From NCBI RefSeq assembly GCF_018449435.1, contig NZ_JAHCMU010000026.1:1-40044 (forward strand): a DNA stretch of 40,044 nucleotides, given 5' to 3'. Under the pieces are notes generated by a model. It did no database searches. It was not told the origin of the DNA and worked only from the letters and a program-made list of their open reading frames with translations. Position 1 is the stretch's first letter. Every line of letters starts with the position of its first letter. Positions 24,843 through 34,443 of this stretch are shown piece after piece. The translations under genes were made by a program, and so were the position numbers. Origin of the DNA: Flagellimonas sp. 389 (GTDB lineage: Bacteria > Bacteroidota > Bacteroidia > Flavobacteriales > Flavobacteriaceae).

Positions 24843-26381
24843 ATGAAAATTTTCACTGCCGAACAAATCTATCAAGCTGATAAATCCACGATCAAAAAAC
24901 AGAAAATAAGTAGCGATGATCTCATGGAGAGAGCCGCCACGGGAATATTTGATTGGATACATTCCCGATTGCAGGGAGCCAATGTCAATATTCAGCTTTT
25001 TTGTGGAATAGGTAACAATGGTGGCGATGGGATTGCACTTGCAAGGCATCTCAAAGAAAATGGTTATTCCCTTCAGGTTCATGTGGTAAATTATAGTGAA
25101 AAGCGTTCCAAGGACTTTCTTCTGAATCTTGAGCGTTTAAAAGACCGAAAAATATGGCCCGATTTTATAAATGCGGATAGCGAATTACCAAAAATATCGC
25201 CTGATGATATTGTGATTGATGCAATTTTCGGTATTGGATTGAATAGAGCTCCCGATGTTTGGGTTTCGAACCTTATTGAGAATATCAATGCGTCATCTGC
25301 CTTTGTACTTTCTGTTGATATTCCATCTGGTTTGCCATGCCACAGAGTTCCATGGGATGTGGAACATGTAATACGGGCAAACTATGTGCTCAGTTTTCAA
25401 GTGCCTAAGTTGGTATTTTTCCTTCCCGAAACTGGAATCTATCAAAATCAATGGGAAATTCTGGATATTGGATTGGACCAAGAATATATGGATAGAACAG
25501 TAACGGATTACGAACTGATTGGTAGAAACGAAACATTGCCTCTGTATAAACAACGAACAAAGTTTTCGCACAAAGGCACTTATGGCCATTCTTTAATTAT
25601 AGGTGGAAGTTATGGCAAGATAGGAGCTGTACAACTTGCCGGTAATTCGTGCTTAAGTATTGGAAGTGGTCTGGTTACCGCTTTTGTTCCTGAGTGTGGT
25701 TATCATTCTTTGCAAACAGCGACCCCTGAAATCATGGTGACAACGGATGATGAAGATGATAGTATTACCAATATTGAAATTTCTTTTAAGCCAACTGCCA
25801 TAGGAATAGGTATGGGTATGGGAACCAAAGCGGTTACATCAAAAGCCCTTGGTAAATTTTTGAAGAAAAATACGGTTCCGCTGGTAATAGATGCTGATGG
25901 CCTTAATATTCTCGCAAAGCACCCTGAGTTGATTAAAAATGTTCCCAAACGATCGGTACTAACACCACATCCCAAAGAACTCGAACGTTTAATTGGTACG
26001 TGGACGGATGATTTTGATAAACTGGAAAAAGTAAAAGCTTTTTCTACAAAAAACGATTGCGTAGTGGTGGTTAAGGGCGCACATAGTATTACGGTTTACA
26101 ATGAAAAAGGCTATGTGAACACAACTGGAAATCCGGGCATGGCGACTGCTGGTAGTGGTGATGTACTAACGGGTATTATTACCGGTTTGATCGCACAAGG
26201 TTATTCTTCTCTGGATGCTGCTATTTTTGGAGTTTACCTTCATGGTTTAGCAGGCGATATCGCTGTGGCGCAATTTGGATATGAAGCTTTAAAGGCTTCT
26301 ATTATTTCGGAAAATATTGGTAAAGCGTATTTGGAACTGCTAAGGTCTCCAAATCGGAAAAAAGAAGAACAGAATGTTTAG
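24843..26381 (+). CDS. nnr: Bifunctional NAD(P)H-hydrate repair enzyme (epimerase and ADP-dependent dehydratase)
   Basis: A 512-residue fusion of the usual length. The N-terminal YjeF_N epimerase domain (about 1-215) has CGIGNNGGDGIALARHL and DAIFGIGLNR. The C-terminal ribokinase-like dehydratase domain (about 225-500) has KGTYGHSLIIGGSYGKIGA, VIDADGLNIL, LTPHPKELERL and the GNPGMATAGSGDVLTGII anion hole. It restores damaged NADHX and NADPHX. It is divergent from the thr operon and ends 2 bp from the next gene, which points toward it, with no terminator visible between them. Confidence 0.97.
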   Translation: MKIFTAEQIYQADKSTIKKQKISSDDLMERAATGIFDWIHSRLQGANVNIQLFCGIGNNGGDGIALARHLKENGYSLQVHVVNYSEKRSKDFLLNLERLKDRKIWPDFINADSELPKISPDDIVIDAIFGIGLNRAPDVWVSNLIENINASSAFVLSVDIPSGLPCHRVPWDVEHVIRANYVLSFQVPKLVFFLPETGIYQNQWEILDIGLDQEYMDRTVTDYELIGRNETLPLYKQRTKFSHKGTYGHSLIIGGSYGKIGAVQLAGNSCLSIGSGLVTAFVPECGYHSLQTATPEIMVTTDDEDDSITNIEISFKPTAIGIGMGMGTKAVTSKALGKFLKKNTVPLVIDADGLNILAKHPELIKNVPKRSVLTPHPKELERLIGTWTDDFDKLEKVKAFSTKNDCVVVVKGAHSITVYNEKGYVNTTGNPGMATAGSGDVLTGIITGLIAQGYSSLDAAIFGVYLHGLAGDIAVAQFGYEALKASIISENIGKAYLELLRSPNRKKEEQNV

Positions 26382-26383
26382 GT

Positions 26384-26803
26384 TTAGAGTTTGTCCTTCT
26401 TTTTTTTGTTTTTAAGTCTTTTCTTTATCCAGGCCAGCGCATTATCATATTCAATAAAGAATTCCATGTTCTTTTTGTAGAACAACTTCTCTATTTTAAA
26501 GTTATGCATGTCTATTTCCTTTTTGGAAACGATGGCAAAGGCCTTTAAGTTTTCTAAACCCCTTAGGTAATTATAAATAGTGGGATCAACGGCATAGGAG
26601 TTTTTACGCAGACTTATATAGCCAAAGTTTTTGTTCCTAAAATGGATTTCAGAAATTCCGATAATTTGATACGCACGTTCCAGTGTCAAAGTAGCACCTT
26701 CCTCAAAAGTTGAAACCATGTAGTTGTCATAAACTTGAATGCTACCGATATCCAATTGATACTCGCGTGTAACAACAGCTTTCTTCGTAGAAGCAATTTT
26801 CAT
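26384..26803 (-). CDS. Conserved hypothetical protein, possibly STAS/SpoIIAA-like
   Basis: About 139 residues with the start placed at the ATG (MKIASTKKAVVTREY); a TTG two codons upstream is a weaker choice. There is no signal peptide or membrane segment. Alternating strands and helices (FGYISLRKNSYAVDPTIYNY, LKAFAIVSKKEIDM, EFFIEYDNALAWIKKRL) resemble small STAS-type proteins common in Bacteroidota. The tail is Lys-rich. I cannot assign a function. It lies alone between nnr (convergent) and clpC (same strand, followed by its own terminator). Confidence 0.6.
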   Translation of the reverse strand: MKIASTKKAVVTREYQLDIGSIQVYDNYMVSTFEEGATLTLERAYQIIGISEIHFRNKNFGYISLRKNSYAVDPTIYNYLRGLENLKAFAIVSKKEIDMHNFKIEKLFYKKNMEFFIEYDNALAWIKKRLKNKKKKDKL

Positions 26804-26914
26804 CCCCAAATAATTATAGTGTCTCGTGAACGAAAATATATGTAACGCCAGAGGGTTAGAAAAATATTAGATTAAAAGCGCAAATATCGTTTGTACGGCA
26901 AATTTGGTGCAAAT

Positions 26915-26946
26915 AAAAAGGAGTAACGATTTCGCCACTCCTTTTT
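26915..26946 (-). terminator. Terminator of clpC
   Basis: Ten-base arms AAAAAGGAGT and ACTCCTTTTT flank a 12-base loop. On the minus strand this follows the clpC stop by about 22 bp and ends in a T run. The A-rich left flank means that it could work in both directions. Confidence 0.8.
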
Positions 26947-26968
26947 TATGTTATAATTCCGAGTTCAT

Positions 26969-29521
26969 TTATTCTGTTTTCGGAGTTTTTTCGGGCTTCT
27001 CAATTTTAATGGTCAACTCCTCCTTCTTTTCGTCTAGATCCATGTAAATACTATCGCCTTCTTCCAATTTGGAATTTACGATTTCCTCGGCCAATGCATC
27101 CTCAATATATTTTTGAATCGCTCTTTTTAAAGGTCGAGCACCATACTGTTTGTCAAAACCTTTTTCGGCAATATAATCTTTTGCTTTTTTGGTAAGATTA
27201 AGGTTGTATCCTATATCTTGGATTCGTCCAAAAAGTTTATCCAATTCAATATCAATTATTTTATGGATGTCTTCGCGCTCCAACGGATTAAATACCACAA
27301 CATCATCAATTCTATTTAAAAATTCCGGTGCAAAAGCTTTCTTGAGTGCATTTTCAATAACACTCTTTTGATGTGAATCTGCTTGCGCTTTTTTTGCAGC
27401 GGTTCCAAAACCAACACCTTGACCAAAATCTTTTAACTGACGTGCTCCAATATTGGATGTCATTATAATAATGGTATTTCTAAAATCTATTTTTCTTCCA
27501 AGGCTATCTGTGAGGAATCCATCGTCCAAAACCTGCAATAGCATATTGAAAACATCTGGATGTGCTTTCTCTACTTCGTCAAGAAGGATAACGGAATATG
27601 GTTTTCTACGTACCTTTTCTGTTAATTGTCCTCCTTCTTCATATCCAACGTATCCTGGAGGCGCTCCTACCAATCTTGAAATGGCGAATTTTTCCATGTA
27701 TTCGCTCATGTCTATACGAATGAGTGCATCTTCAGAATCAAAGAGTTCCTTGGCAAGTATTTTTGCCAATTGGGTCTTACCAACACCGGTCTGTCCTAAA
27801 AATATAAAGGAGCCAATAGGTTTGTTGGGATCCTTAAGTCCGGCCCTGTTTCGTTGTATGGCCTTGGCAACTTTCGCAACGGCTTCATCCTGTCCTATCA
27901 CAAAACCTTTGATTAAGTTAGGAAGTTCCGCAAGCTTATTGCTTTCTGTCTGTGCAATTCTATTGACGGGGATGCCGCTCATCATAGAAACTACATCGGC
28001 CACACTTTCTTCTGAAACGATTTCTCGATGTAACTTACTTTCTTCTTCCCATCGTTCTTGAGCCGAAGCCAATTCTTTTTCAAGACGTTTTTCATCATCA
28101 CGAAGCTTTGCAGCTTCCTCATACTTCTGTTTCTTGACAACGCTATTTTTTAATTCACGTACATCTTCTAATTGATTCTCCAATTCCAAAATCTGTTTTG
28201 GGACATCCATGTTCACAATATGTACTCTAGAACCAGCTTCGTCAAGGGCATCAATGGCTTTGTCCGGCAAAAAACGGTCCGTCATGTAACGGTTCGTCAA
28301 TTTAACACAGGCCAAAATAGCTTCGTCCGTATAATTAACGTTATGATGATCTTCGTATTTACCTTTAATGTTCATCAAAATTTCAATGGTTTCTTCGACC
28401 GTGGTCGGTTCTACCATTACCTTTTGAAAGCGACGCTCCAATGCGCCATCTTTTTCGATATATTGTCTGTATTCGTCAAGCGTTGTTGCTCCAATACATT
28501 GGATTTCACCTCGTGCAAGTGCAGGTTTAAACATATTTGATGCATCCAAGCTCCCCGTGGCACCACCGGCACCAACAATAGTATGGATTTCATCAATGAA
28601 CAAAATAATATCATCGTTCTTTTCCAGCTCGTTCATCACCGCCTTCATACGTTCCTCAAACTGACCACGGTACTTTGTACCCGCAACCAATGAAGCCAAG
28701 TCTAAAGTAACAACGCGTTTGTTATATAGGATTCTGGAAACTTTTTTATTTATGATTCTTAGCGCTAACCCTTCTGCTATAGCACTTTTGCCCACACCGG
28801 GCTCGCCTATAAGGAGAGGGTTGTTTTTCTTTCTTCTGCTTAATATTTGTGATACCCGTTCAATCTCTTTTTCACGACCTACGACTGGATCCAGTTTATT
28901 TTCTTCTGCCATCTTGGTCAAATCACGACCAAAATTGTCCAGAACGGGGGTCTTGGATTTTTTAACTCCCTTTTGGGAAGAACTTGAACCGAACGTACCT
29001 TCTTTGGAATCACCTAAATCATCGGAATCACTTGGAAAAGATTCAGCTTGGGGTGAGTCCAAATAATCGTCATCACTCGTAATCATAGACTTAAATTGTT
29101 CTTTCACGTTATCATAATCAACTTTTAGCTTGTGCAAAAGCTTGGTAGTTGGGTCGTTTTCGTTTCTAAGGATACATAATAAAAGGTGTGCCGTATTAAT
29201 AGAAGAACTTTGGAAAAGCTTCGCCTCTAGAAAAGTAGTTTTGAGTGCACGTTCTGCTTGTCGTGTTAAGTGCAGATTCTTTTTATCTTTTTGTATAGTT
29301 CCCGTATTTGGGTTGGCTGGGCTGAGGATTTCAACTTTTCTTCTGAGATGGTCTAAATCGACATCCAAGGCATCAAGGATATTGATGGCCTTACCATTGC
29401 CATCCCTTAAAAGCCCAAGCATTAAATGTTCGGTTCCTATAAAATCGTGCCCTAGTCTCAGGGCCTCTTCCTTACTATATGCAATTACGTCTTTTACTCT
29501 TGGGGAAAAATTATCATCCAT
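26969..29521 (-). CDS. clpC: ATP-dependent Clp protease ATP-binding subunit ClpC
   Basis: An 850-residue Hsp100 ATPase. The start is taken at the ATG giving MDDNFSPRVKDVI, preceded by AAGGAAA; an in-frame TTG six codons earlier is unlikely. The Clp_N double repeat covers about 1-145. AAA domain 1 has Walker A GEPGVGKSAIAEGL and Walker B IILFIDEIHTIVGAG. The middle UVR-type helix is LENQLEDVRELKNSVVKKQK. AAA domain 2 has GQTGVGKTQLAKIL and VILLDEVEKAHPDVF. It unfolds substrates for ClpP, which is not in the window. The linker at about 155-185 is rich in Ser and Asp. It is divergent from gyrA. Confidence 0.97.
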   Translation of the reverse strand: MDDNFSPRVKDVIAYSKEEALRLGHDFIGTEHLMLGLLRDGNGKAINILDALDVDLDHLRRKVEILSPANPNTGTIQKDKKNLHLTRQAERALKTTFLEAKLFQSSSINTAHLLLCILRNENDPTTKLLHKLKVDYDNVKEQFKSMITSDDDYLDSPQAESFPSDSDDLGDSKEGTFGSSSSQKGVKKSKTPVLDNFGRDLTKMAEENKLDPVVGREKEIERVSQILSRRKKNNPLLIGEPGVGKSAIAEGLALRIINKKVSRILYNKRVVTLDLASLVAGTKYRGQFEERMKAVMNELEKNDDIILFIDEIHTIVGAGGATGSLDASNMFKPALARGEIQCIGATTLDEYRQYIEKDGALERRFQKVMVEPTTVEETIEILMNIKGKYEDHHNVNYTDEAILACVKLTNRYMTDRFLPDKAIDALDEAGSRVHIVNMDVPKQILELENQLEDVRELKNSVVKKQKYEEAAKLRDDEKRLEKELASAQERWEEESKLHREIVSEESVADVVSMMSGIPVNRIAQTESNKLAELPNLIKGFVIGQDEAVAKVAKAIQRNRAGLKDPNKPIGSFIFLGQTGVGKTQLAKILAKELFDSEDALIRIDMSEYMEKFAISRLVGAPPGYVGYEEGGQLTEKVRRKPYSVILLDEVEKAHPDVFNMLLQVLDDGFLTDSLGRKIDFRNTIIIMTSNIGARQLKDFGQGVGFGTAAKKAQADSHQKSVIENALKKAFAPEFLNRIDDVVVFNPLEREDIHKIIDIELDKLFGRIQDIGYNLNLTKKAKDYIAEKGFDKQYGARPLKRAIQKYIEDALAEEIVNSKLEEGDSIYMDLDEKKEELTIKIEKPEKTPKTE

Positions 29522-29716
29522 ACGTTTCCTTTTCAGCAATTAAAATTAATAAAAGTATCCTTACCATGGTCAAATACCGTACCCATATTCGATAAACTAG
29601 TATTAAAAGTCGGAATAAAGTACACTTTGTACACTGTTTAACAAAGCTTTATTAGTATTTCTGGACTGAAAGTAATGCTGTTGATAATTTTTTTAATAAA
29701 GTAAGTTGCAATTGTA

Positions 29717-29744
29717 TTGAAAGGTGTGATTTTGCGTATATTGG
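29717..29744 (+). promoter_or_regulatory. Predicted gyrA promoter
   Basis: TTG (29717-29719) and TATATTGG (29737-29744) are 17 bp apart. This differs from the TAnnTTTG consensus at one base. The start codon follows 38 bp later. Confidence 0.45.
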
Positions 29745-29782
29745 CATGATATTTTAACCGCAAAAAGCAACAAGATTTTAGC

Positions 29783-32314
29783 ATGGCTGAAGGAGAAAAG
29801 TTAATTCCTATCAATATTGAAGATGAGATGAAATCTGCCTACATTGATTATTCAATGTCGGTCATTGTGTCACGTGCCCTGCCAGATGTGCGGGACGGGC
29901 TCAAACCTGTTCATAGAAGAGTATTGTATGGTATGCACGAACTTGGAGTTAGGTCCAATAGTTCCCACAAAAAGTCTGCTCGTATCGTAGGTGAGGTGTT
30001 AGGTAAATACCACCCACATGGAGATACTTCCGTATATGATAGTATGGTGCGTATGGCACAAGAATGGAGTTTGAGGTATATGTTGGTCGACGGCCAAGGT
30101 AACTTTGGTTCTGTAGATGGTGATAGTCCTGCGGCCATGCGTTATACGGAAGCAAGAATGCGAAAAATCGCTGACGAAATGTTAGCGGACATAGATAAAG
30201 ATACCGTAGACCATCAACTCAACTTTGATGACTCACTTAAAGAACCGACCGTACTTCCTGCCCGTGTTCCCAATTTATTGGTGAACGGAGCATCTGGTAT
30301 TGCTGTTGGTATGGCCACCAATATGCCGCCACATAATTTATCTGAAGTTGTTGACGGCACCATAGCCTACATAGAAAACAACGATATTGAGATAGAGGAA
30401 CTCATAACCCATATTAAAGCCCCTGATTTTCCTACTGGAGGAGTAATATATGGTTATGACGGTGTCAAGGAAGCTTTCCATACGGGAAGAGGTAGAGTAG
30501 TTATGAGAGCTAAAGCTACTTTTGAAGAAGTTCAAGGTAGAGAATGCATCATAGTGACTGAAATACCTTATCAAGTCAATAAGGCAGACATGATCAAAAA
30601 GACTGCCGATCTTGTTAATGATAAGAAGATAGAAGGAATTGCAACAATACGGGACGAATCCGATAGAAAAGGGATGCGTATCGTTTACATTTTGAAGCGT
30701 GATGCAATCCCTAATATTGTATTGAACACACTTTACAAGTATACTGCTCTTCAATCTTCATTTAGTGTAAATAATATTGCGCTTGTAAAGGGTAGACCCC
30801 AATTGCTCAATTTAAAGGAGATTATCCATCATTTTGTCGAGCACAGGCATGAGGTCGTCGTTAGAAGGACAAAATACGACCTGAAGAAAGCAGAGGATCG
30901 TGCGCACATTCTAGAGGGACTAATTATTGCTTCTGATAATATTGATGAGGTAATTGCAATTATAAGAGCTTCTTCCAATGTAGAAGAAGCCAGAAATAGT
31001 CTGATGGAGCGTTTTAAGCTCACTGAAGTTCAGGCCAAAGCAATTGTGGAGATGCGATTGCGTCAACTTACCGGACTAGAGCAAGATAAGCTTCGTGAAG
31101 AGTATGACGAATTGTTAAAAACCATTGAGGATTTAAAAGATATTCTCGCTAATAAGGACCGAAGAATGCAAATCATTACCGATGAACTTCTTGAAGTAAA
31201 AGAGAAGTATGGTGATGAGCGTAGGTCTGAGATAAACTTTGCCGGTGGCGATTTGAGCATTGAGGATATGATTCCTGATGAACAGGTCGTTATCACGATT
31301 TCCCATGCTGGATACATAAAAAGAACTTCCCTATCCGAATATAAAACCCAAAACAGGGGAGGGGTTGGCCAAAAAGCTTCCTCGACCCGTACCGAAGATT
31401 TCTTGGAGCATCTCTTTGTAGGGACGAACCATCAGTACATGTTATTTTTCACCCAAAAAGGTAAATGTTTCTGGATGCGGGTTTATGAAATCCCTGAAGG
31501 TAGTAAAACCTCTAAAGGAAGAGCTATCCAGAATTTGGTCAATATAGCGCAGGACGATAAAGTCAAGGCCTTCATATGTACCAGAGACCTCAAGGACGAA
31601 GACTATGTTAATGGTCACTACGTGATTATGGCGACCAAAAAAGGAACGGTCAAGAAGACTTCTTTGGAACAGTATTCTCGACCAAGACAGAATGGTATAA
31701 ATGCTATCACCATTAAGGATGAAGATGAGTTGCTCGAAGCGAAACTGACTACTGGTACAAGCCAAATCCTTTTAGGGTTAAAATCTGGTAAGGCCATCCG
31801 ATTTGAAGAAAGCAAGACACGGCCTATGGGCAGAAATGCATCTGGGGTTCGAGGAATTAGATTGGCCAGTAATGATGATGAAGTTATAGGTATGGTATCG
31901 GTTCACAACTTTGAGGACGATATCTTGGTAGTTTCGGAGAATGGATACGGTAAACGTTCAACCATAGATGATTACAGAATCACCAATAGGGGAGGAAAGG
32001 GTGTAAAGACTATTTCGATAACTGATAAGACAGGAGGTCTTGTAGCCATAAAAAATGTTTCCGACACCGATGATTTAATGATAATCAACAAATCAGGTAT
32101 TGCGATTCGTACCAGTGTTGAAGATTTACGGGTCATGGGCAGGGCCACTCAGGGAGTAAGGCTAATCAATTTAAAAGACAATGATTCCATTGCAGCTGTA
32201 GCAAAGGTCATGAAAGACGAGGATGCAGTAGAAGAAGCTGAAATACTTGATATTGAGGTAAATGGAGATGATGGCACAGCAATTGATAAAGAACCTGGGG
32301 AAACTAAAGAATAA
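29783..32314 (+). CDS. gyrA: DNA gyrase subunit A
   Basis: An 843-residue protein of normal length. The catalytic tyrosine is Tyr121 in [10 protein letters not shown]. The quinolone-determining region is [17 protein letters not shown], in which Thr82 takes the place of E. coli Ser83, and Asp86 that of Asp87. The C-terminal pinwheel domain carries the GyrA box as QNRGGVG (QRRGGKG in E. coli). The end is acidic, as usual. With GyrB it introduces negative supercoils. Its neighbour downstream is a TPR protein 36 bp away. Confidence 0.98.
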   Translation: MAEGEKLIPINIEDEMKSAYIDYSMSVIVSRALPDVRDGLKPVHRRVLYGMHELGVRSNSSHKKSARIVGEVLGKYHPHGDTSVYDSMVRMAQEWSLRYMLVDGQGNFGSVDGDSPAAMRYTEARMRKIADEMLADIDKDTVDHQLNFDDSLKEPTVLPARVPNLLVNGASGIAVGMATNMPPHNLSEVVDGTIAYIENNDIEIEELITHIKAPDFPTGGVIYGYDGVKEAFHTGRGRVVMRAKATFEEVQGRECIIVTEIPYQVNKADMIKKTADLVNDKKIEGIATIRDESDRKGMRIVYILKRDAIPNIVLNTLYKYTALQSSFSVNNIALVKGRPQLLNLKEIIHHFVEHRHEVVVRRTKYDLKKAEDRAHILEGLIIASDNIDEVIAIIRASSNVEEARNSLMERFKLTEVQAKAIVEMRLRQLTGLEQDKLREEYDELLKTIEDLKDILANKDRRMQIITDELLEVKEKYGDERRSEINFAGGDLSIEDMIPDEQVVITISHAGYIKRTSLSEYKTQNRGGVGQKASSTRTEDFLEHLFVGTNHQYMLFFTQKGKCFWMRVYEIPEGSKTSKGRAIQNLVNIAQDDKVKAFICTRDLKDEDYVNGHYVIMATKKGTVKKTSLEQYSRPRQNGINAITIKDEDELLEAKLTTGTSQILLGLKSGKAIRFEESKTRPMGRNASGVRGIRLASNDDEVIGMVSVHNFEDDILVVSENGYGKRSTIDDYRITNRGGKGVKTISITDKTGGLVAIKNVSDTDDLMIINKSGIAIRTSVEDLRVMGRATQGVRLINLKDNDSIAAVAKVMKDEDAVEEAEILDIEVNGDDGTAIDKEPGETKE

Positions 32315-32350
32315 ATCAATAAACACTAATAATTATAATCCAAATTCAAA

Positions 32351-33616
32351 ATGAAAACTAGAGTTTTAATACTAATAGCCCTAGGGGTTTCTACAATGGG
32401 GTTTGCCCAAAAGAATGAAATCAAAGCAGCGGAAAAGGCATTGAAAAGTGGAGATGCGGCAACAGCCAAGACCACTTTGGAAAGTGCAGCTTCCTTAATT
32501 GATGCGGCAGATCCTAAATTACAAGCACAATATCATGCAGTAAGAGGTAATGCTTATGCAGATTTAGCAAAAAAGGGAGATGCAACAGCCTTCCAACCAG
32601 CTATCGATTCCTATAACAAAGTCATTTCTATCGAAGAGGCTAGTGGCAAAGAGAAGTATACTACGGTTGCAACGCAAAGTTTGTCACAAATGACAGCGGA
32701 TTTAGTGAATGCTGCTGTTGAAGATAACAATAACAAGAAGTTTGAAGAAGCTGCCGAAAAATTATATATGGGCTACACATTAAGCCCAAAGGACACGCTC
32801 TATTTATATTATGCAGCAAGTAGTGCGGTAAATGGGCAGAGCTATGAAAAAGCATTGACCTATTACAATGAGCTCAAAACAATTGGCTATGACGGTAGTG
32901 GTGTAACTTATACCGCAGTGAATATAGAAAGTGGTGAAACCGAAACTATGGATTTGACTACGAGAGATCTCTATGTTAAAGCAGGAACGCATAAGGATCC
33001 AAAAGAAGAAAAAACACCTTCAAAAAAAGCTGAAATCGTTAAAAATATTGCACTTATCTACCAACAATTAGGTGATAATGAAAAAGCTTTAGCCGCTTAT
33101 TCAGATGCAAGAGCAGTTGAGCCAGATGATGTTAATCTAGTCTTGGGACAAGCCAATTTGCACTATGCAATGGGCGATAAGGACAAATTCAAAGAATTAA
33201 TGGCCGAAGCTTCTGCAATGGCTCCTGATAATGCAGATTTGTTATACAATATCGGAGTAATCAATATGGAACAAGGAAACCTAGAAGATGCTAGAGACGC
33301 TTACAAAAAGACCTTGGCTATAGATCCTGGTTATATCAATGCATTGTTAAACCTTTCAACTACTTATGTTAATGAAGGGAATGCTTTGATAGATGAGATG
33401 AATGCTTTGGGCAATTCTCGAGCTGATATTGCCAAGTATGATGAGTTGAAAGTGAAAAAAGATGATTTGTTCCAAGAAGGTGCAAAAATATTGGAAGATG
33501 CACTAAAAACCAATCCGGATAATCAGGGCGTATTATCACAACTGAAAAATATCTACGGAGCTTTGGGCGATACAGATAATTTTATGCGAATTAAAAAGTT
33601 ATTGGGAGAAGAATAG
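32351..33616 (+). CDS. Periplasmic tetratricopeptide repeat protein
   Basis: A 421-residue protein with a signal peptide (MKTRVLILIALGVSTMGFAQ, cleaved after the Ala-x-Ala-like FAQ). The mature part is helical and rich in Ala, Asp and Lys, with several TPR motifs (YQQLGDNEKALAAYSDARAV, YNIGVINMEQGNLEDARDAY, PGYINALLNLSTTYVNEGNA). TPR proteins mediate protein contacts; the partner is unknown. It follows gyrA by 36 bp, so readthrough is likely, and ends at a strong terminator. This gyrA-TPR order is, as far as I recall, common in Flavobacteriaceae. Confidence 0.85.
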   Translation: MKTRVLILIALGVSTMGFAQKNEIKAAEKALKSGDAATAKTTLESAASLIDAADPKLQAQYHAVRGNAYADLAKKGDATAFQPAIDSYNKVISIEEASGKEKYTTVATQSLSQMTADLVNAAVEDNNNKKFEEAAEKLYMGYTLSPKDTLYLYYAASSAVNGQSYEKALTYYNELKTIGYDGSGVTYTAVNIESGETETMDLTTRDLYVKAGTHKDPKEEKTPSKKAEIVKNIALIYQQLGDNEKALAAYSDARAVEPDDVNLVLGQANLHYAMGDKDKFKELMAEASAMAPDNADLLYNIGVINMEQGNLEDARDAYKKTLAIDPGYINALLNLSTTYVNEGNALIDEMNALGNSRADIAKYDELKVKKDDLFQEGAKILEDALKTNPDNQGVLSQLKNIYGALGDTDNFMRIKKLLGEE

Positions 33617-33634
33617 TAGCATTTCGTAATTCCA

Positions 33635-33670
33635 AAAAAGCCCCTGATTTCTTGAAATCAGGGGCTTTTT
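33635..33670. terminator. Strong bidirectional terminator
   Basis: A perfect 17-bp stem (left arm AAAAAGCCCCTGATTTC) with a 2-base loop and A/T tracts on both sides lies between two convergent genes. Its right edge touches the stop codon of the NlpC/P60 gene. Confidence 0.93.
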
Positions 33671-34425
33671 TATATTATTTTTTTAATTACCCTAAGCTGA
33701 TGGGTGTATTTGTTTTCTTGTGTATTAAAAATACCGGTGTGGTCTAAACGATCTACACGAACATGTCCGTATACGTGTATGATATAGTTGTCTTGTAAAA
33801 TAATACCTACATGGTCAATAATGCCTTCGCTGTTATCAAAAAAAGCCAAATCTCCAGGTTCGCTCTCTTCTATAAAACTAAGTACTTCTCCTTGTTTGGA
33901 CTGTTGTTCGGCATCCCGTTTTAATACATGTCCATTTATTTTATAGACCATCTGGGTGAATCCTGAGCAATCTATTCCAAATGGGCTTTTTCCTCCCCAT
34001 TGGTAAGGTGATTTCATATATAAAAGCGCTGTGTCTATAAGATTGAGCTTAGGCTTTTTCCCTTTTATGGAATCTCCTTCAAAGGTATGGTTCAACGTAG
34101 CTGCAGCAGATATTATAGAACCAAGCACTATGGGCATCAGTATTCCATCAGCAGTACAGATATGGGAGACAATATCCGAAGAAAATGCATTATCCATGAA
34201 AGAAGCTTCTAATGTCTTAAAAGCTTCTTCTTCTATCAACTTAATTTGATAATTAGGAATCCAACCTTCAAAATGATCATAAGCCACTCGGATTCTACTC
34301 CATTTCTTGCGTTGCTCCAGTACCTTAAAATATTCTCCATACAATAATTGTGAATTCATTTCACTACTATCATCTGGAAGTGTTCTAATGGGAACAATAC
34401 TTAGATGGCAAATTCCGTATTGCAT
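33670..34425 (-). CDS. NlpC/P60 family cysteine peptidase with SH3-like domain
   Basis: A 251-residue protein. Residues about 1-70 form an SH3-like domain (MNSQLLYGEYFKVLEQRKKW, RIRVAYDHFEGWI). The C-terminal catalytic domain has Cys153 in FGIDCSGFTQMVY, His205 in IDHVGIIL and His217 in YIIHVYG, the standard NlpC/P60 triad order. Such enzymes cleave peptidoglycan stem peptides. No signal peptide is visible at this start, so the route to the periplasm is unclear and the start may be wrong. It follows the thiolase gene by 18 bp. Confidence 0.9.
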   Translation of the reverse strand: MQYGICHLSIVPIRTLPDDSSEMNSQLLYGEYFKVLEQRKKWSRIRVAYDHFEGWIPNYQIKLIEEEAFKTLEASFMDNAFSSDIVSHICTADGILMPIVLGSIISAAATLNHTFEGDSIKGKKPKLNLIDTALLYMKSPYQWGGKSPFGIDCSGFTQMVYKINGHVLKRDAEQQSKQGEVLSFIEESEPGDLAFFDNSEGIIDHVGIILQDNYIIHVYGHVRVDRLDHTGIFNTQENKYTHQLRVIKKII

Positions 34426-34443
34426 CTATTTATAGCGATTGAA

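Noticed and set aside
26797..26809. TTG at 26809 as start of the STAS-like protein
   Set aside because: The ATG at 26803 two codons later is the more likely start.
29522..29539. TTG start for clpC adding LKRKR
   Set aside because: The extra residues are not part of the family; the ATG at 29521 gives the usual MDDNFSPRVKD and has AAGGAAA before it.
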